Assembly (NCBI RefSeq): GCF_021603645.1
Contig: NZ_BQHJ01000008.1
Location: 186,001-250,000, forward strand
DNA length: 64,000 nucleotides
Reading direction: 5' to 3'
DNA from: Pseudomonas pseudonitroreducens
GTDB taxonomy: Bacteria; Pseudomonadota; Gammaproteobacteria; Pseudomonadales; Pseudomonadaceae
The position numbers and the translations under genes were made by a program. Below are positions 35,053 through 44,369 of this stretch, piece after piece (positions within the stretch are counted from its first letter, which is position 1; each line of letters starts with the position of its first letter). The notes beneath the pieces are model-generated. The model was not told the DNA's origin. It worked only from the letters and a program-made list of their open reading frames with translations, and ran no database searches.

Positions 35053-37407
35053 TCAGGCGCGCGCAGCGATAGGGAGGTTAAGGACGGCCTTGGCCAGGAT
35101 GTCGCGCTGGATTTCGTTGGCGCCGGCGTAGATAGTTACCGGCCGCGCCATCATCAAAGGCCAGTGCAGGTCGGTGTGCAGATCGCCTAGCTGGATATCG
35201 CCGACCACACCGCCATGCTCGACGCATACCGCCACGTTGAACTCGGTGATGCGCTGCAGCAGCTCGGAGACATAGACTTTCAGCACCGAGGCCTCGGCGC
35301 CTGGCTGCGCACCTTGGTGGGCAATATCGTCGCAAACGCGAGCGTAGAGCAGACGGTAATCGTGCAGGTCTGCCTGCAACTCGGCGAGACGATCCAGCAC
35401 CCCACGATCCGCATCAAGCCGGCGCTCCTCGACCAGGCGCTCGGCCAGGTCCAGCGCCGTACCCGCCATCGCCGAACTGCCCAGCCAGATTCGCTCGTGT
35501 CCGAGCAACGCCTTGGCCACACTCCAGCCCTGGTGCAGCTCACCCACCAGGTTCTGCGCGGGTACGCGGACATTGTCGAAGAACACTTCGCAGAACTCGT
35601 TCTCACCCGCGATGTTAGCGATCGGGCGGATGCTGACCCCCGGTGCCTTCAGGTCAATCAGCAGGAAGCTGATACCTTGCTGCTTTTTCTCGAACTTGCC
35701 GGTGCGTACCAGCGTGAAGATATGCGTGCAGTCGGTTGCGTGAGTGCTCCAGATTTTCTGGCCGTTGACCACGAACTCATCGCCATCGCGCAACGCCTGA
35801 GTACGCAAGCTAGCCAGGTCAGAACCGGCGCCCGGCTCGGAGTACCCCTGGCACCAGACATCCTCGCAACGCAGGATGCGTGGCAGGTAATAAGCACGCT
35901 GCGCGTCACTGCCCCACTTCATCAGCGTTGGGCCGAGCTGAGTCTCGCCGTTATCGATGATCCGCCCCACCCCGGCGCGTTCCATTTCCTCCTGGTAGAT
36001 CATCTGCTTGGCAAACGAGATACCCATGCCGCCGTACTCCCGCGGCCAGGCAGGAGCTCGCCAGCCGTGGTCGTCGAGCAGGCGCAGCCAACCTGTCAGA
36101 TCGTCACCGCGCAGCCGGAGGAACGGCCGCCGGTCGTTCTGGCGCAGATGATCGGGGTAATGCTTGTCGAGCCAGCCGCGCAGGCGCAAGCGGAAGTCTT
36201 CGTCGCTCCACTCCCGAGGATCGTCGGAGCTGCTGAAGACGACGCTGTGCTGCGTGTCCTCATCCAGCGCTTCGCGACGTAATTGCGGATAGTGGCTGGC
36301 AAAACGGCGCCGATGTGCCGCCACCGACCCCAGCCAGGCGGCACCGAAGATCGCTGCACGTAGGTAAAGGCCGATATCTACCTCTTCGGCAAACCCCATG
36401 GCACCGTGCAACTGCACAGCCTGACGCCCGGTATTCACTGCAACGGCGCCACAGCGCGCCTTAGCAGCGCTGACAGCGGCCAGAGTTTGCGCGGACTGCG
36501 GATCGTCCTCATAGAGCCGCAAAGCATTCCGCCAGGAGGCATTGGCCAGCAATCCGTCGATGTGCAGGTCCACGCAGCGATGCTGTACGGTCTGGAAAGA
36601 GCCGATTGGCCGCTCGAACTGCACGCGTTGACTGACATAGGCGATGGTCTGGCGCAGGCAGCCGGCCGCCTGTCCTGATAGTTCTGCCGAAAGTGCAATT
36701 CGCCCTGCAGTCAGAGCCTGCTCGGCAGCTCGCTCCGCAGCCTCACCACGCAAAAGAGGCGAGGCAAATAGCAGTGGGGTCTGATCAAAATGCACATGCG
36801 CCTGTGTAGCCACCCCCGCTGCGAAATGCTCGAAGCGGATACCTGGCGCGTTGGCGGCCACGGCCACCACCACTGGTTCACCGTCCAATTGGGCGTATAC
36901 CAACAAAACCGAGTCAGCCTCGCAGGCACTGACGAACATTTTGTCGCCACTAAGGCGCCCCTGTTCGACCCGGCAGGCGCTCTGGCCGACATCCAACTGC
37001 CCGGCTTTTTCCTGCCAAGCAAAACTCAACAAGCGCTCGCCGGACTGCAGCCACTGAGCCAGTTGCTCCCGCTCATTGGCCGCCTCCGGCCCACTAGCGC
37101 CCAGCAGTACCGACGGTATGACGCAGCAGGCGACAAAGGGCTCCGCGAGAATGCGCTCTCCCATCACTTCACTAAGCGCACAAGCCTCAGGCAATCCCAG
37201 ACCGGTACCTCCCAGCTCTTCGGCTAACATCACGGCAGTCCAGCCGAGTTCGGCCATCCCGCGCCACAGAGCCCTCTCCACCGGCCGAACCCGACCAATC
37301 CAGCCGCGAAGCCTGGCCGGATCGTGGGAACCGGCCAGAAAGTCGTTCGCGGAGTCCACGAGCAGCTCGACAACTCCTGCTTCATTGTTCATATGCCAGC
37401 TATCCAT
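35053..37407 (-). CDS. fused acyl-CoA dehydrogenase (beta-type half plus alpha-type half)
   Basis: This 784-aa protein joins two ACAD units in one chain. Residues ~1-380 resemble the short subunit (RVQFERPIGSFQTVQHRCVD, VQLHGAMGFAEEVDIG). Residues ~395-784 are a complete long subunit (CQGYSEPGAGSDLASL, NGQKIWSTHATD, KAPGVSIRPI, TIYAGANEIQRDILAK). The fusion resembles FadE34-like ACADs of steroid side-chain catabolism. The start is uncertain: ATGs at 37407 and 37392 both lack a clear Shine-Dalgarno. The promoter TTGACA (37457-37462) with -10 TTATAG (37433-37438) overlaps the regulon palindrome, leaving a short leader. The thiolase gene follows in the same operon. Confidence 0.9.
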   Translation of the reverse strand: MDSWHMNNEAGVVELLVDSANDFLAGSHDPARLRGWIGRVRPVERALWRGMAELGWTAVMLAEELGGTGLGLPEACALSEVMGERILAEPFVACCVIPSVLLGASGPEAANEREQLAQWLQSGERLLSFAWQEKAGQLDVGQSACRVEQGRLSGDKMFVSACEADSVLLVYAQLDGEPVVVAVAANAPGIRFEHFAAGVATQAHVHFDQTPLLFASPLLRGEAAERAAEQALTAGRIALSAELSGQAAGCLRQTIAYVSQRVQFERPIGSFQTVQHRCVDLHIDGLLANASWRNALRLYEDDPQSAQTLAAVSAAKARCGAVAVNTGRQAVQLHGAMGFAEEVDIGLYLRAAIFGAAWLGSVAAHRRRFASHYPQLRREALDEDTQHSVVFSSSDDPREWSDEDFRLRLRGWLDKHYPDHLRQNDRRPFLRLRGDDLTGWLRLLDDHGWRAPAWPREYGGMGISFAKQMIYQEEMERAGVGRIIDNGETQLGPTLMKWGSDAQRAYYLPRILRCEDVWCQGYSEPGAGSDLASLRTQALRDGDEFVVNGQKIWSTHATDCTHIFTLVRTGKFEKKQQGISFLLIDLKAPGVSIRPIANIAGENEFCEVFFDNVRVPAQNLVGELHQGWSVAKALLGHERIWLGSSAMAGTALDLAERLVEERRLDADRGVLDRLAELQADLHDYRLLYARVCDDIAHQGAQPGAEASVLKVYVSELLQRITEFNVAVCVEHGGVVGDIQLGDLHTDLHWPLMMARPVTIYAGANEIQRDILAKAVLNLPIAARA

Positions 37408-37410
37408 CGG

Positions 37411-37462
37411 TTAATAACTGATAAACTATCAGCTATAATGCCCGGACACTGCAACTTGTCAA
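37411..37462. promoter_or_regulatory. divergent promoters with regulon palindrome
   Basis: ATAACTGAT-N5-ATCAGCTAT (37414-37436) is a near-perfect palindrome. On the plus strand TTAATA (37411-37416) and TATAAT (37434-37439) are 17 bp apart, for the isochorismatase-like gene. On the minus strand TTGACA (37462-37457) and TTATAG (37438-37433) are 18 bp apart, for the fused ACAD operon. The palindrome covers both -10 regions, which fits repression of both. Confidence 0.75.
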
Positions 37463-37522
37463 TCACTGACAAGGCAGCGTGCAAGGCTTTCGAATTCCCC
37501 ATCGATTGGAGAGAGAAGCTTC

Positions 37523-38134
37523 ATGCTCAGAGGATTTGATAAGGGGCAGCGCGCAGCGCTGCTGATCAGCGAATGCCAAATGGCGGTGCTAGACCCGTCT
37601 CTGGCATTGTTTCAGGGGCTTGCCGAACAGGTTGCCAAACGAGGCATCGTCTCCCGCATCGCTCGCCTGGCACAGGCTTTTCGGGATGCAAAACTGCCTG
37701 TCATTCATTTACACGTCGCTCACCGCCCCGGTTACATCGACCTACCGAGAACCAGTGCCATCATCGCCGGCTCGACCAAACAGAACCGGATGATTGCTGG
37801 CAGCCGGGATGTCGAGGCAGTCGCGAATTTGCAACCACAGGAGGGTGACATCCTCCATTCGCGTAGCTTTAGTCTGGTTGCATTCCACGGTACCGATTTG
37901 GACGCGATCCTGCGCAACATGGGAGTACAAACAGTGGTCCCGGTTGGTGTGTCAACCAACGTGGCGATCTCCGGGATGTCCCTGTGTGCCTCCGATCTGG
38001 GCTACCAGGTGGTAGTCCCCGAAGACTGCATCGCCGGCGCCACGGCGGAAAGCCACGAGTTCATCGTCGCCAATTTGCTGCCGTTGTACAGCACGCTGAG
38101 CGACAGTGACTCGGTGATTCAGGCGATACGCTAA
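37523..38134 (+). CDS. isochorismatase-like protein lacking the usual catalytic triad
   Basis: This 203-aa protein has the cysteine-hydrolase/isochorismatase fold (AALLISECQ start, FHGTDLDAILR, GVSTNVAISG, VVPEDCIAGATAE). Canonical members use Asp, Lys and Cys. Here the Asp position is Glu17 (ISEC), no Lys is found before SLVAFHGTDLD, and the nucleophile position is Ala148 (TNVA instead of TNVC). Neither isochorismatase nor amidase activity is expected by the known mechanism. It is expressed from the shared divergent promoter, so it may bind a pathway intermediate or act as a partner protein. GGAG precedes the start. Confidence 0.85.
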   Translation: MLRGFDKGQRAALLISECQMAVLDPSLALFQGLAEQVAKRGIVSRIARLAQAFRDAKLPVIHLHVAHRPGYIDLPRTSAIIAGSTKQNRMIAGSRDVEAVANLQPQEGDILHSRSFSLVAFHGTDLDAILRNMGVQTVVPVGVSTNVAISGMSLCASDLGYQVVVPEDCIAGATAESHEFIVANLLPLYSTLSDSDSVIQAIR

Positions 38135-38140
38135 GGGAGC

Positions 38141-38172
38141 ACCACTGCCGCGGCCCTGGCCACGGCAGTGGT
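38141..38172. terminator. hairpin between convergent genes
   Basis: A 10-bp perfect stem ACCACTGCCG/CGGCAGTGGT with a 12-base loop spans the short gap between the isochorismatase-like and ligase stop codons. No long T-run is present. Confidence 0.6.
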
Positions 38173-39713
38173 CAGTGCTTGAAGCGCTCTCGCAGGACGC
38201 TCTTGAGAACTTTGTTAAGGCTCTCGCTGCGCGGCAGGCGTTCGACCACCTCCAATTGCTCGGGAATCTTCTGGCGCATCACCCGAGCCTGCTCGAAGTA
38301 AGCCACCATTTCCGCAAACTGCAACGGTGCCAGCCCTTCCTTCGCCTCAATCACGGCGCAGACGCGCTCGCCACGCTCGCTATCGGGCAGGCCAATGACC
38401 GCGACGGCAGCTACCTTGGGGTGGGCATAGAGCAGGTCTTCGATTTCCTTCGCCGAAATATTCTCGCCCTTACGAATGATCACGTCCTTGAGGCGACCGG
38501 TCAGCGTCACCCGGCCATCGTCGCGCAACAGGCCCAGGTCGCCGGTGCGGAAGAAGCCGTCGGAGTCGAACGCCTCGCTGTCCAGCTGAGTATCGGTATA
38601 TCCCTTGAATACCCCCTCCCCACGCACCCGCACCTCGCCCGTTTCACCAGGTGCGGCCAGTTGACCATCCAGGCGCACAATGCGCAGTTCAATCCCAGCG
38701 ACTGGCAATCCTTCGGAACAGGCAAGCGCCTCGTCGGGATGATCAGGAGATCCCGCGCAGATCAGTGGCACTTCGGTCATTCCGTAGTTATGAGTCAGAG
38801 CGCAGCGGATCGCCCTTTTCACCTGGTAGTACAACGCTGCCGGTTTCGCCGCCCCACCTCCGCACAGCAGGCGCAGACTGGGAATCAACGGTTGCTCCGG
38901 CTGGCGCAGCTGCTCGGCGAGCAGAGCCTCATAGTGTGCTGTGCTACCGCCAGTGGTGGTCACACGGTGGCGGCGGAAGATTTCCGCCGCCTGTTCCGCC
39001 TGAAACCGCTCGAGCAACACCGCTGACATCCCGCTGGCTAGCAGCATGGCGGTGTACATGGCACCGCCGATGTGGGCATAGGGAAACGCCAGCGTACCGA
39101 TATCGGTCGAAGTGACCCGCATCGCCCGTGCGAGGTTCAGCCCGCCGAGCAAAAGCGTGCGATCGGTATGGCGCGCGCCTTTGGGCTCCGAGGTTGTTCC
39201 GGAGGTGTAATAGACCCAGCGCACCGCATCGCCGTCCACCGGCGCCCGCGGCAGACTCGAAGGTGCGCCCTGCGGAAGATCACCCGCCAAGACGATCCGC
39301 TGCGGCGGCCGCGCCAGGCCAGCACAAAGACCTTCGGCCATAGCCGGGTAGTCACGCTCGCCAGCCCCAGGAATCAGGTAGAAATCCGAGCCGTTGCGCG
39401 CCAGCAGCGCCGCCACTTCACGTTCGCCGTATAAAGAGATAATCGGATTCTGCACCGCTCCCAGTCGGGCGAGCGCCAGGGCGGTCATCACTGCAGTCAG
39501 TCCGGTCGGTAGTTGCCAGGTGACGATGCTGCCGGGAACAATGCCGCGCCCGAGCAGGCCAGCAGCCAGGCGTTCGGAGATTTCCCGAGCCTGGCGGAAG
39601 GTCATGCGCAGGCCACGTTGGCCGTCGATGAGCATAGGGGCCTCGGGGGTCAAGGCTGCGCGAACCTCGAGCAAGCCCCACAACGTCGTCGCTTCGAGCA
39701 ATTGAGCGCTCAT
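38172..39713 (-). CDS. AMP-dependent acyl-CoA synthetase (FadD-like)
   Basis: This 513-aa ligase activates a carboxylic acid to its CoA thioester through an acyl-AMP. P-loop YYTSGTTSEPKGA, NYGMTE, TGDLGLLRDDG and GRLKDVIIRKGENISAKEIE are all present, and a C-terminal Lys in SLNKVLKSVLR fits motif A10. The start at 39713 follows GAGGACGACA. It is the last gene of the minus-strand run from 47513, after the envelope genes and the SDR at 39737. The substrate is not known; it may be the entry acid of the pathway. Confidence 0.93.
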   Translation of the reverse strand: MSAQLLEATTLWGLLEVRAALTPEAPMLIDGQRGLRMTFRQAREISERLAAGLLGRGIVPGSIVTWQLPTGLTAVMTALALARLGAVQNPIISLYGEREVAALLARNGSDFYLIPGAGERDYPAMAEGLCAGLARPPQRIVLAGDLPQGAPSSLPRAPVDGDAVRWVYYTSGTTSEPKGARHTDRTLLLGGLNLARAMRVTSTDIGTLAFPYAHIGGAMYTAMLLASGMSAVLLERFQAEQAAEIFRRHRVTTTGGSTAHYEALLAEQLRQPEQPLIPSLRLLCGGGAAKPAALYYQVKRAIRCALTHNYGMTEVPLICAGSPDHPDEALACSEGLPVAGIELRIVRLDGQLAAPGETGEVRVRGEGVFKGYTDTQLDSEAFDSDGFFRTGDLGLLRDDGRVTLTGRLKDVIIRKGENISAKEIEDLLYAHPKVAAVAVIGLPDSERGERVCAVIEAKEGLAPLQFAEMVAYFEQARVMRQKIPEQLEVVERLPRSESLNKVLKSVLRERFKH

Positions 39714-39736
39714 TGTCGTCCTCGTGAGATACGCGC

Positions 39737-40531
39737 TTACCAGGCAGCCCGATGGGCACCACCATCCACGGGAATCAGGCAACCCGTGAGGTAACCGCCC
39801 AGTTCAGAACACAGGTAAACCGCCAGGGACGCGATTTCCTCGGGCCGCCCCATGCGTTGTACCGGCACACCCCGGCTGAGTCGTTGTAACAGGTCGTCGA
39901 TTGGCATTCCCCGAGCCGATGCCATCATCCCTACCTGCTCACGCATATGCTCGGTGGCGATCCAGCCGGTGGCCAGGGTATTGACGGTGATCCCGAACGC
40001 GGCGAACTCGTCGGCCAGCGATTTGTTCAAGGTCACAACACCTGCACGCGCAGTATTGGCCGCCATAAGGCGCAAACCGGGGGCTGGCTCCTTTGCAGCG
40101 GCGGTGCCGATTGTCAACAGGCGGCCCCAGCGTTGCTCACGCATATGCGGCAGGGTCGCGCGCGCCAGGTGCACCACGCTCATCACCAGCCCCTGGAAAG
40201 AGTCGAGGAAACGCTCGGCACCTTCCTCCAGAAAATCGCCCGGCTCTCCACCGTGCACGTTGCTGATTACTATGTCCGGGGCGGCGAAGGCAGCACGCGT
40301 TGCCGCAACCGCCCGCCGAATCTCATCTTCGCTGGTGAGGTCGGCGCTAACCCCCTGGGCGATGCCACCCCGCGCGCGGATGCCCTCGACCGCCTCCTCG
40401 ATCGCCGTGGCACCTCGCGCCACGACCATGACCCGGCAGCCTTCGGCGGCGAGCATCTCACTGCAGGCACGACCGATGCCTTTGCTGCCACCCGATACAA
40501 GCGCGACGCGCCCTTCTATTCCCAGTTTCAT
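39737..40531 (-). CDS. SDR-family oxidoreductase without the usual YxxxK
   Basis: This 264-aa SDR has a good cofactor motif (VSGGSKGIGRACSE) and ends LTGCLIPVDGGAHRAAW. The usual SNNAG turn is SNVHGG, and at the catalytic position it reads MAANTARAGVVTLNKSL, so the Tyr-x-x-x-Lys pair is absent. A small SDR subgroup with (S)NxxRAG at this place exists, and its chemistry is poorly known. GAGGAG precedes the start. It is 23 bp upstream of the ligase gene and ~130 bp after the transporter gene on the same strand. Confidence 0.85.
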   Translation of the reverse strand: MKLGIEGRVALVSGGSKGIGRACSEMLAAEGCRVMVVARGATAIEEAVEGIRARGGIAQGVSADLTSEDEIRRAVAATRAAFAAPDIVISNVHGGEPGDFLEEGAERFLDSFQGLVMSVVHLARATLPHMREQRWGRLLTIGTAAAKEPAPGLRLMAANTARAGVVTLNKSLADEFAAFGITVNTLATGWIATEHMREQVGMMASARGMPIDDLLQRLSRGVPVQRMGRPEEIASLAVYLCSELGGYLTGCLIPVDGGAHRAAW

Positions 40532-40629
40532 GACTTGGCTCCTCATGCCCGCCATAGCGCCAAATGACGCCCACGGGGCTACCGCGCGGCTGACACGATC
40601 GGTGAATGGACGTGAGTTGAATAAAGTGA

Positions 40630-40656
40630 AACCGACACCCGTTGCAGGTGCCGGTT
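40630..40656 (-). terminator. hairpin after the MMPL/RND transporter gene
   Basis: AACCG-A-CACC / GGTG-C-CGGTT with a seven-base loop lies just after the transporter stop (40662). There is no T-run, so it may only attenuate. Confidence 0.4.
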
Positions 40657-40661
40657 CTGGC

Positions 40662-43166
40662 TTAGCCCCTTACCCGGTACCGAGCTGCCTGGTGCCCAGG
40701 TATCACCGGCTCATCTGCTGCATAAGATGTTGGCAATGGTTCGGCGGGCGACGAGGGAACGCTTGGCACCTCTCGGCTGGCCATCTTGGGCAGGAGGAAG
40801 TAAGACAGCGCCGGGATGAGCACCAAGGCACCGATCATGTTCCACAGGAACATGAAACTGAGCAGGATGCCCATGTCAGCCTGGAACTTGATCGGCGACC
40901 AGATCCATGGGATCACACCGGCCGCCATCGTCAGGCCGACAAGGCCAACGATGCGCCCGACGAAGTCCAACGAGCCCTCGTAGGAACGAGCTAGCGTCAT
41001 GCCCTGGCGTTGCATGTTCAGTTGTACGCTGAGCAGATACAGCGCGTAGTCGACCCCGACGCCGACACCCACCGCGATCACTGGCAAGGTGGCGACCTTG
41101 ATGCCGATGTTGAGCAGTACCATCAGCGCTTCGCAAAGCACTGAGGTGATAATCAGAGGGACCAGCGCCACCACCACCGCCCGCCAACTACGGAAGGTAA
41201 TGAAGCAGAGAAGCGCTACCGCTCCGTAGAGCACCAAATGCAAAGTCCAGAAGCTGCGCTTGACCACTATATTGGTGGTGGCCTCGATTCCAGCGCTACC
41301 CGCGGCCAGCATGAACTCACGGGCCGGAGTGTTGTACTGCTTTGCGTAACTCTCGACCTCCTCCACCACGCGGTCCAGGGTCGCTGCCTTGTGATCGCTG
41401 AGATAGGCGATGATCGGCGTGATAGCGCATCCTCGATCGGCCATTTCCGGTCGATCAGTAGAAAACATCTGGAAAGCCTGGTTACGGTTGCTGTTGTTGC
41501 GCGGAATTGCCTGCCATCGCGGATTGCCCTCGAACATCCCCGAGGTCGCCAGGCGCACGCCATCGGCCGGCGAAAACGTGGTCTGAACTCCTGGAATTTC
41601 GCGCAACCTGGCAGCCAGTCGGTCCGACTCGATCAACGAGGCGAACTTCGTACACTCTCCCGGTGGGGTCTTCAGCATCACGACAAACTGGTCGGTAGAA
41701 AGCCCGTAGTTCTGGCTGACGAATGCCACATCGCGGTTGTAGCGGGACTCCGGACGCAGCTCCGGGGCGCCGGCATTGAGGTCGCCGAACTGGACGTGAT
41801 GGCTGATCGAGAACCCCGCACCGGCCAATGCGAGGGCACCCAATACTGCGGCGGTCGCACGGCGCCGCTCGGTCAGCCGGACCAGCCAGGCGCGGATCAT
41901 CTGCAGCGGGCTGCGGCCAGCTTCCAGCTGCGAGGCACTCTGCACGCTACGCCGAGCGGCACTCTCGCTGACACCGAAATACGACAGCAGCACGGGGATC
42001 AGGAACAATTTGGTGAAGATCAGGATAGCCACGCCCAGGCTGGTGGTCAGCGCCATGTCCCGGATCACAGGGATATCGATGATCACCAGCACGGCGAAGC
42101 CGACGATGTTCACCAGCAATGCCGTCAAGCCAGCCATGAATAGCCGGCGGAACGTATAGCGCGCGGCGACATATTTGTGCGTGCCGCGGCCGACGTCCTG
42201 CATGATACCGTTCATCTTCTGCGCGCCATGGGACAGGCCGATGGCAAAGATCAGGAAAGGCACCAGGATCGAGTACGGGTCGAGCACGTAGCCGAGCACG
42301 CTGAGCAGCCCCAGCAGCCAGACGACGCCGAGCAGCGCGCAGAACACCAGCAGCAGGGTGCTGCGCAGGCAACGGGTATAGAGCAGAATCAGCACGCTTG
42401 CGATAATCACCGAGAAGGCGAAATACGCCATCACCGAATACAGGCCATCAATCAGATCACCCACCAGTTTGGCGAAGCCGATGATGTGAATGCGGATGCC
42501 GTCGCTTTCCAGCGATCGCACATTTTGCTCAAGCTGATGAGAGAAGTCGGCGTAGTCCAGAGCCTTTCCAGTCTCAGGATTGATATCAAGCAAGGGTACG
42601 AAGATCATCGATGAACGCAGGTTGTTGGCGACATAGCTTCCGACGATGCCGGCGCGATTGATGTTCGCACGCAAGCGATCCATCGACTCCTCACCACCAT
42701 CCCAGCGATCCGGAATCACCGGACCACCGCGATAGCCAGCCTCGGTGACTTCGGTCCAGCGCAGGCTGCTGGTCCACAGCCCACGCATCCAACCCTGGTC
42801 AACACCTGGCATCAGGTAAACCGCATCGTTAACTTTCTGCAGAGTCAGCAGATAGTCCTTGTCGAAAATGTCTCCGCGAGTGTTCTCAACGACGATACGC
42901 GTCGAGTTGCCCATACCGCGCAAGGCGTCTCGGTGCTTGAAGTAGTTCTGGATGTAGGGATGCGACTGCGGAATCATCTTTTCGAAGCTGGTATTCACCG
43001 GCAGTTTCAGGGCATGCCACCCAAAGAACAGAGTCAGCAGCGCGCACAGAGCGATGACCGCCGCGCGATGGTTGAATACCAGGCGCTCGAGCCAGTTTCC
43101 GCTGGATCTGTCGAACTGACTGGGATCGGAAATCACGGGCATGTCGAGAGCGTTGGAAAAAGCCAT
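40662..43166 (-). CDS. MMPL/RND-superfamily transporter
   Basis: This 834-aa protein has the RND layout: one helix near residue 35, a large periplasmic loop (~60-230), a five-helix block (~235-400), a cytoplasmic linker (~405-435), a helix, a second periplasmic loop and the last five helices, ending with a short tail. It resembles the MMPL/HpnN-type exporters rather than drug RND pumps. It is encoded with a YCF48-like propeller, DUF1329 and DUF1302 proteins. This gene set recurs beside steroid and hydrocarbon degradation genes and is thought to move lipophilic compounds across the envelope. GAGGCG lies before the ATG. Confidence 0.9.
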   Translation of the reverse strand: MAFSNALDMPVISDPSQFDRSSGNWLERLVFNHRAAVIALCALLTLFFGWHALKLPVNTSFEKMIPQSHPYIQNYFKHRDALRGMGNSTRIVVENTRGDIFDKDYLLTLQKVNDAVYLMPGVDQGWMRGLWTSSLRWTEVTEAGYRGGPVIPDRWDGGEESMDRLRANINRAGIVGSYVANNLRSSMIFVPLLDINPETGKALDYADFSHQLEQNVRSLESDGIRIHIIGFAKLVGDLIDGLYSVMAYFAFSVIIASVLILLYTRCLRSTLLLVFCALLGVVWLLGLLSVLGYVLDPYSILVPFLIFAIGLSHGAQKMNGIMQDVGRGTHKYVAARYTFRRLFMAGLTALLVNIVGFAVLVIIDIPVIRDMALTTSLGVAILIFTKLFLIPVLLSYFGVSESAARRSVQSASQLEAGRSPLQMIRAWLVRLTERRRATAAVLGALALAGAGFSISHHVQFGDLNAGAPELRPESRYNRDVAFVSQNYGLSTDQFVVMLKTPPGECTKFASLIESDRLAARLREIPGVQTTFSPADGVRLATSGMFEGNPRWQAIPRNNSNRNQAFQMFSTDRPEMADRGCAITPIIAYLSDHKAATLDRVVEEVESYAKQYNTPAREFMLAAGSAGIEATTNIVVKRSFWTLHLVLYGAVALLCFITFRSWRAVVVALVPLIITSVLCEALMVLLNIGIKVATLPVIAVGVGVGVDYALYLLSVQLNMQRQGMTLARSYEGSLDFVGRIVGLVGLTMAAGVIPWIWSPIKFQADMGILLSFMFLWNMIGALVLIPALSYFLLPKMASREVPSVPSSPAEPLPTSYAADEPVIPGHQAARYRVRG

Positions 43167-43200
43167 GTTCGCCTCTATTTATTCTTGAATAACGAAACAG

Positions 43201-44265
43201 CTACTGCAGGGCAACCGGTCTCACACCGGAATAGCCAACCGTAACGGCTTGCCCTTTCGGCAGGGCCACCAGGCTGGTGAAGCGTCCGGGACGGCTGCCG
43301 GGCACCACCTTGAAAGCGCTCAACTGGGAATCTGTCTGCAGCACTCGCCCATCGACGCTGGAGGCAATGAAGCGCCCCCCTTCGGCCAGCTGAAGATCAC
43401 TCAGCGCCACGCTGATTCCAGTCGGCATCACAACCCAACTGGCGCCATGATCCAGAGAGCGGTAGGCACTCCCTTGGAGCCCAACTGCAATGACGGCACC
43501 AGGCCGCGCCTTGATGCTGAAGAAACTGCCGCTGTAGCCAGTCTCCAAGGTCTCAAAGCGTCCGCTCTGCGGATTCAGGCGGTAAACGGTGCCGCGTTCA
43601 GAGCTGAGGAACAGATCGTTGCCGTAACCGCTGATGCCCAGGTAATGGAGCAACTCGGGATTGTCGACACGCTCCATCCATGACTCCCACGTTTTGCCCC
43701 CATCGTGAGTAGCCAGCAACGTACCGAAGGTGCCTGCGACATAGCCGACCTTGGCATCGACGAACCAGACCCCCATCAGTGCCTGCTCAGGACCATCCTG
43801 GTAATTGAGCCTGACCCCGTTTAGATAACTGGCGGCATTGCTATCGCCGGCAGCTGCGAGCTGTTCGAAATGCTCCTGCAGCAACTTGGCGGCATCTCGC
43901 CCGTCCAGTTGTTTAATCCAGGATTTGCCGTGGTCATCGCTATGCAGCACCACGCCCTCGTGCCCCACCGCCCATCCATCAGTCTGGGTAGGGAAATACA
44001 CAGCGAGCAAGTCGGACGAAACTGGTGAGGCCATCTGTGTCCAAGTGGATCCGGCATCATCGGAGACCGCAATGAGTCCGCGGGCGCCTACGGCTACCAG
44101 CCTCTTTCCAACCACAGTGATCGCATTGAACTGCGCGCCAAGAAGATTACCCACTTGGGATGCGGGGCGATCCAGGGGATCGATGAAGCCATCATCAGCT
44201 CTTGCCCAGGGCGCCAGGGCAAAAAACAGCAGCGCGACTAGCAGCCGATTGCGCAATGCAGCCAT
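43201..44265 (-). CDS. YCF48-like beta-propeller protein, secreted
   Basis: This 354-aa protein has a signal peptide (MAALRNRLLVALLFFALAPWARA) and successive WTxxxSP / GWAVGHEGVVLHSDDHGKSW blades, the pattern of YCF48/HCF136 and BNR propellers. Other blades read VGYVAGTFGTLLATHDGGKT and SAYRSLDHGASWV. It is likely periplasmic and acts with the transporter gene just downstream (34-bp gap). In cyanobacteria YCF48 assists photosystem assembly; here a scaffold role in the envelope module is inferred. Confidence 0.88.
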   Translation of the reverse strand: MAALRNRLLVALLFFALAPWARADDGFIDPLDRPASQVGNLLGAQFNAITVVGKRLVAVGARGLIAVSDDAGSTWTQMASPVSSDLLAVYFPTQTDGWAVGHEGVVLHSDDHGKSWIKQLDGRDAAKLLQEHFEQLAAAGDSNAASYLNGVRLNYQDGPEQALMGVWFVDAKVGYVAGTFGTLLATHDGGKTWESWMERVDNPELLHYLGISGYGNDLFLSSERGTVYRLNPQSGRFETLETGYSGSFFSIKARPGAVIAVGLQGSAYRSLDHGASWVVMPTGISVALSDLQLAEGGRFIASSVDGRVLQTDSQLSAFKVVPGSRPGRFTSLVALPKGQAVTVGYSGVRPVALQ

Positions 44266-44316
44266 TACATCCTCCAGCAGGCCACGCCACCCTGAATTAC
44301 GAGGGCAGGCGACCGG

Positions 44317-44340
44317 AAAAAAGGGGGGATCACTCCCCCC
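44317..44340 (-). terminator. rho-independent terminator between DUF1329 and YCF48-like genes
   Basis: The minus strand has GGGGGGA/TCCCCCC with a four-base loop followed by TTTTTT. It lies within the 104-bp gap of this operon, so it should lower expression of the genes downstream relative to DUF1302 and DUF1329. Confidence 0.85.
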
Positions 44341-44369
44341 TGATAACGCTCAACTGTGTTGCATGGAGT

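Noticed and set aside
35053-37407. Fused ACAD as a frameshift or assembly artefact
   Set aside because: The frame is continuous with a sensible linker, and a second, independent fusion of the same order exists at 55157.
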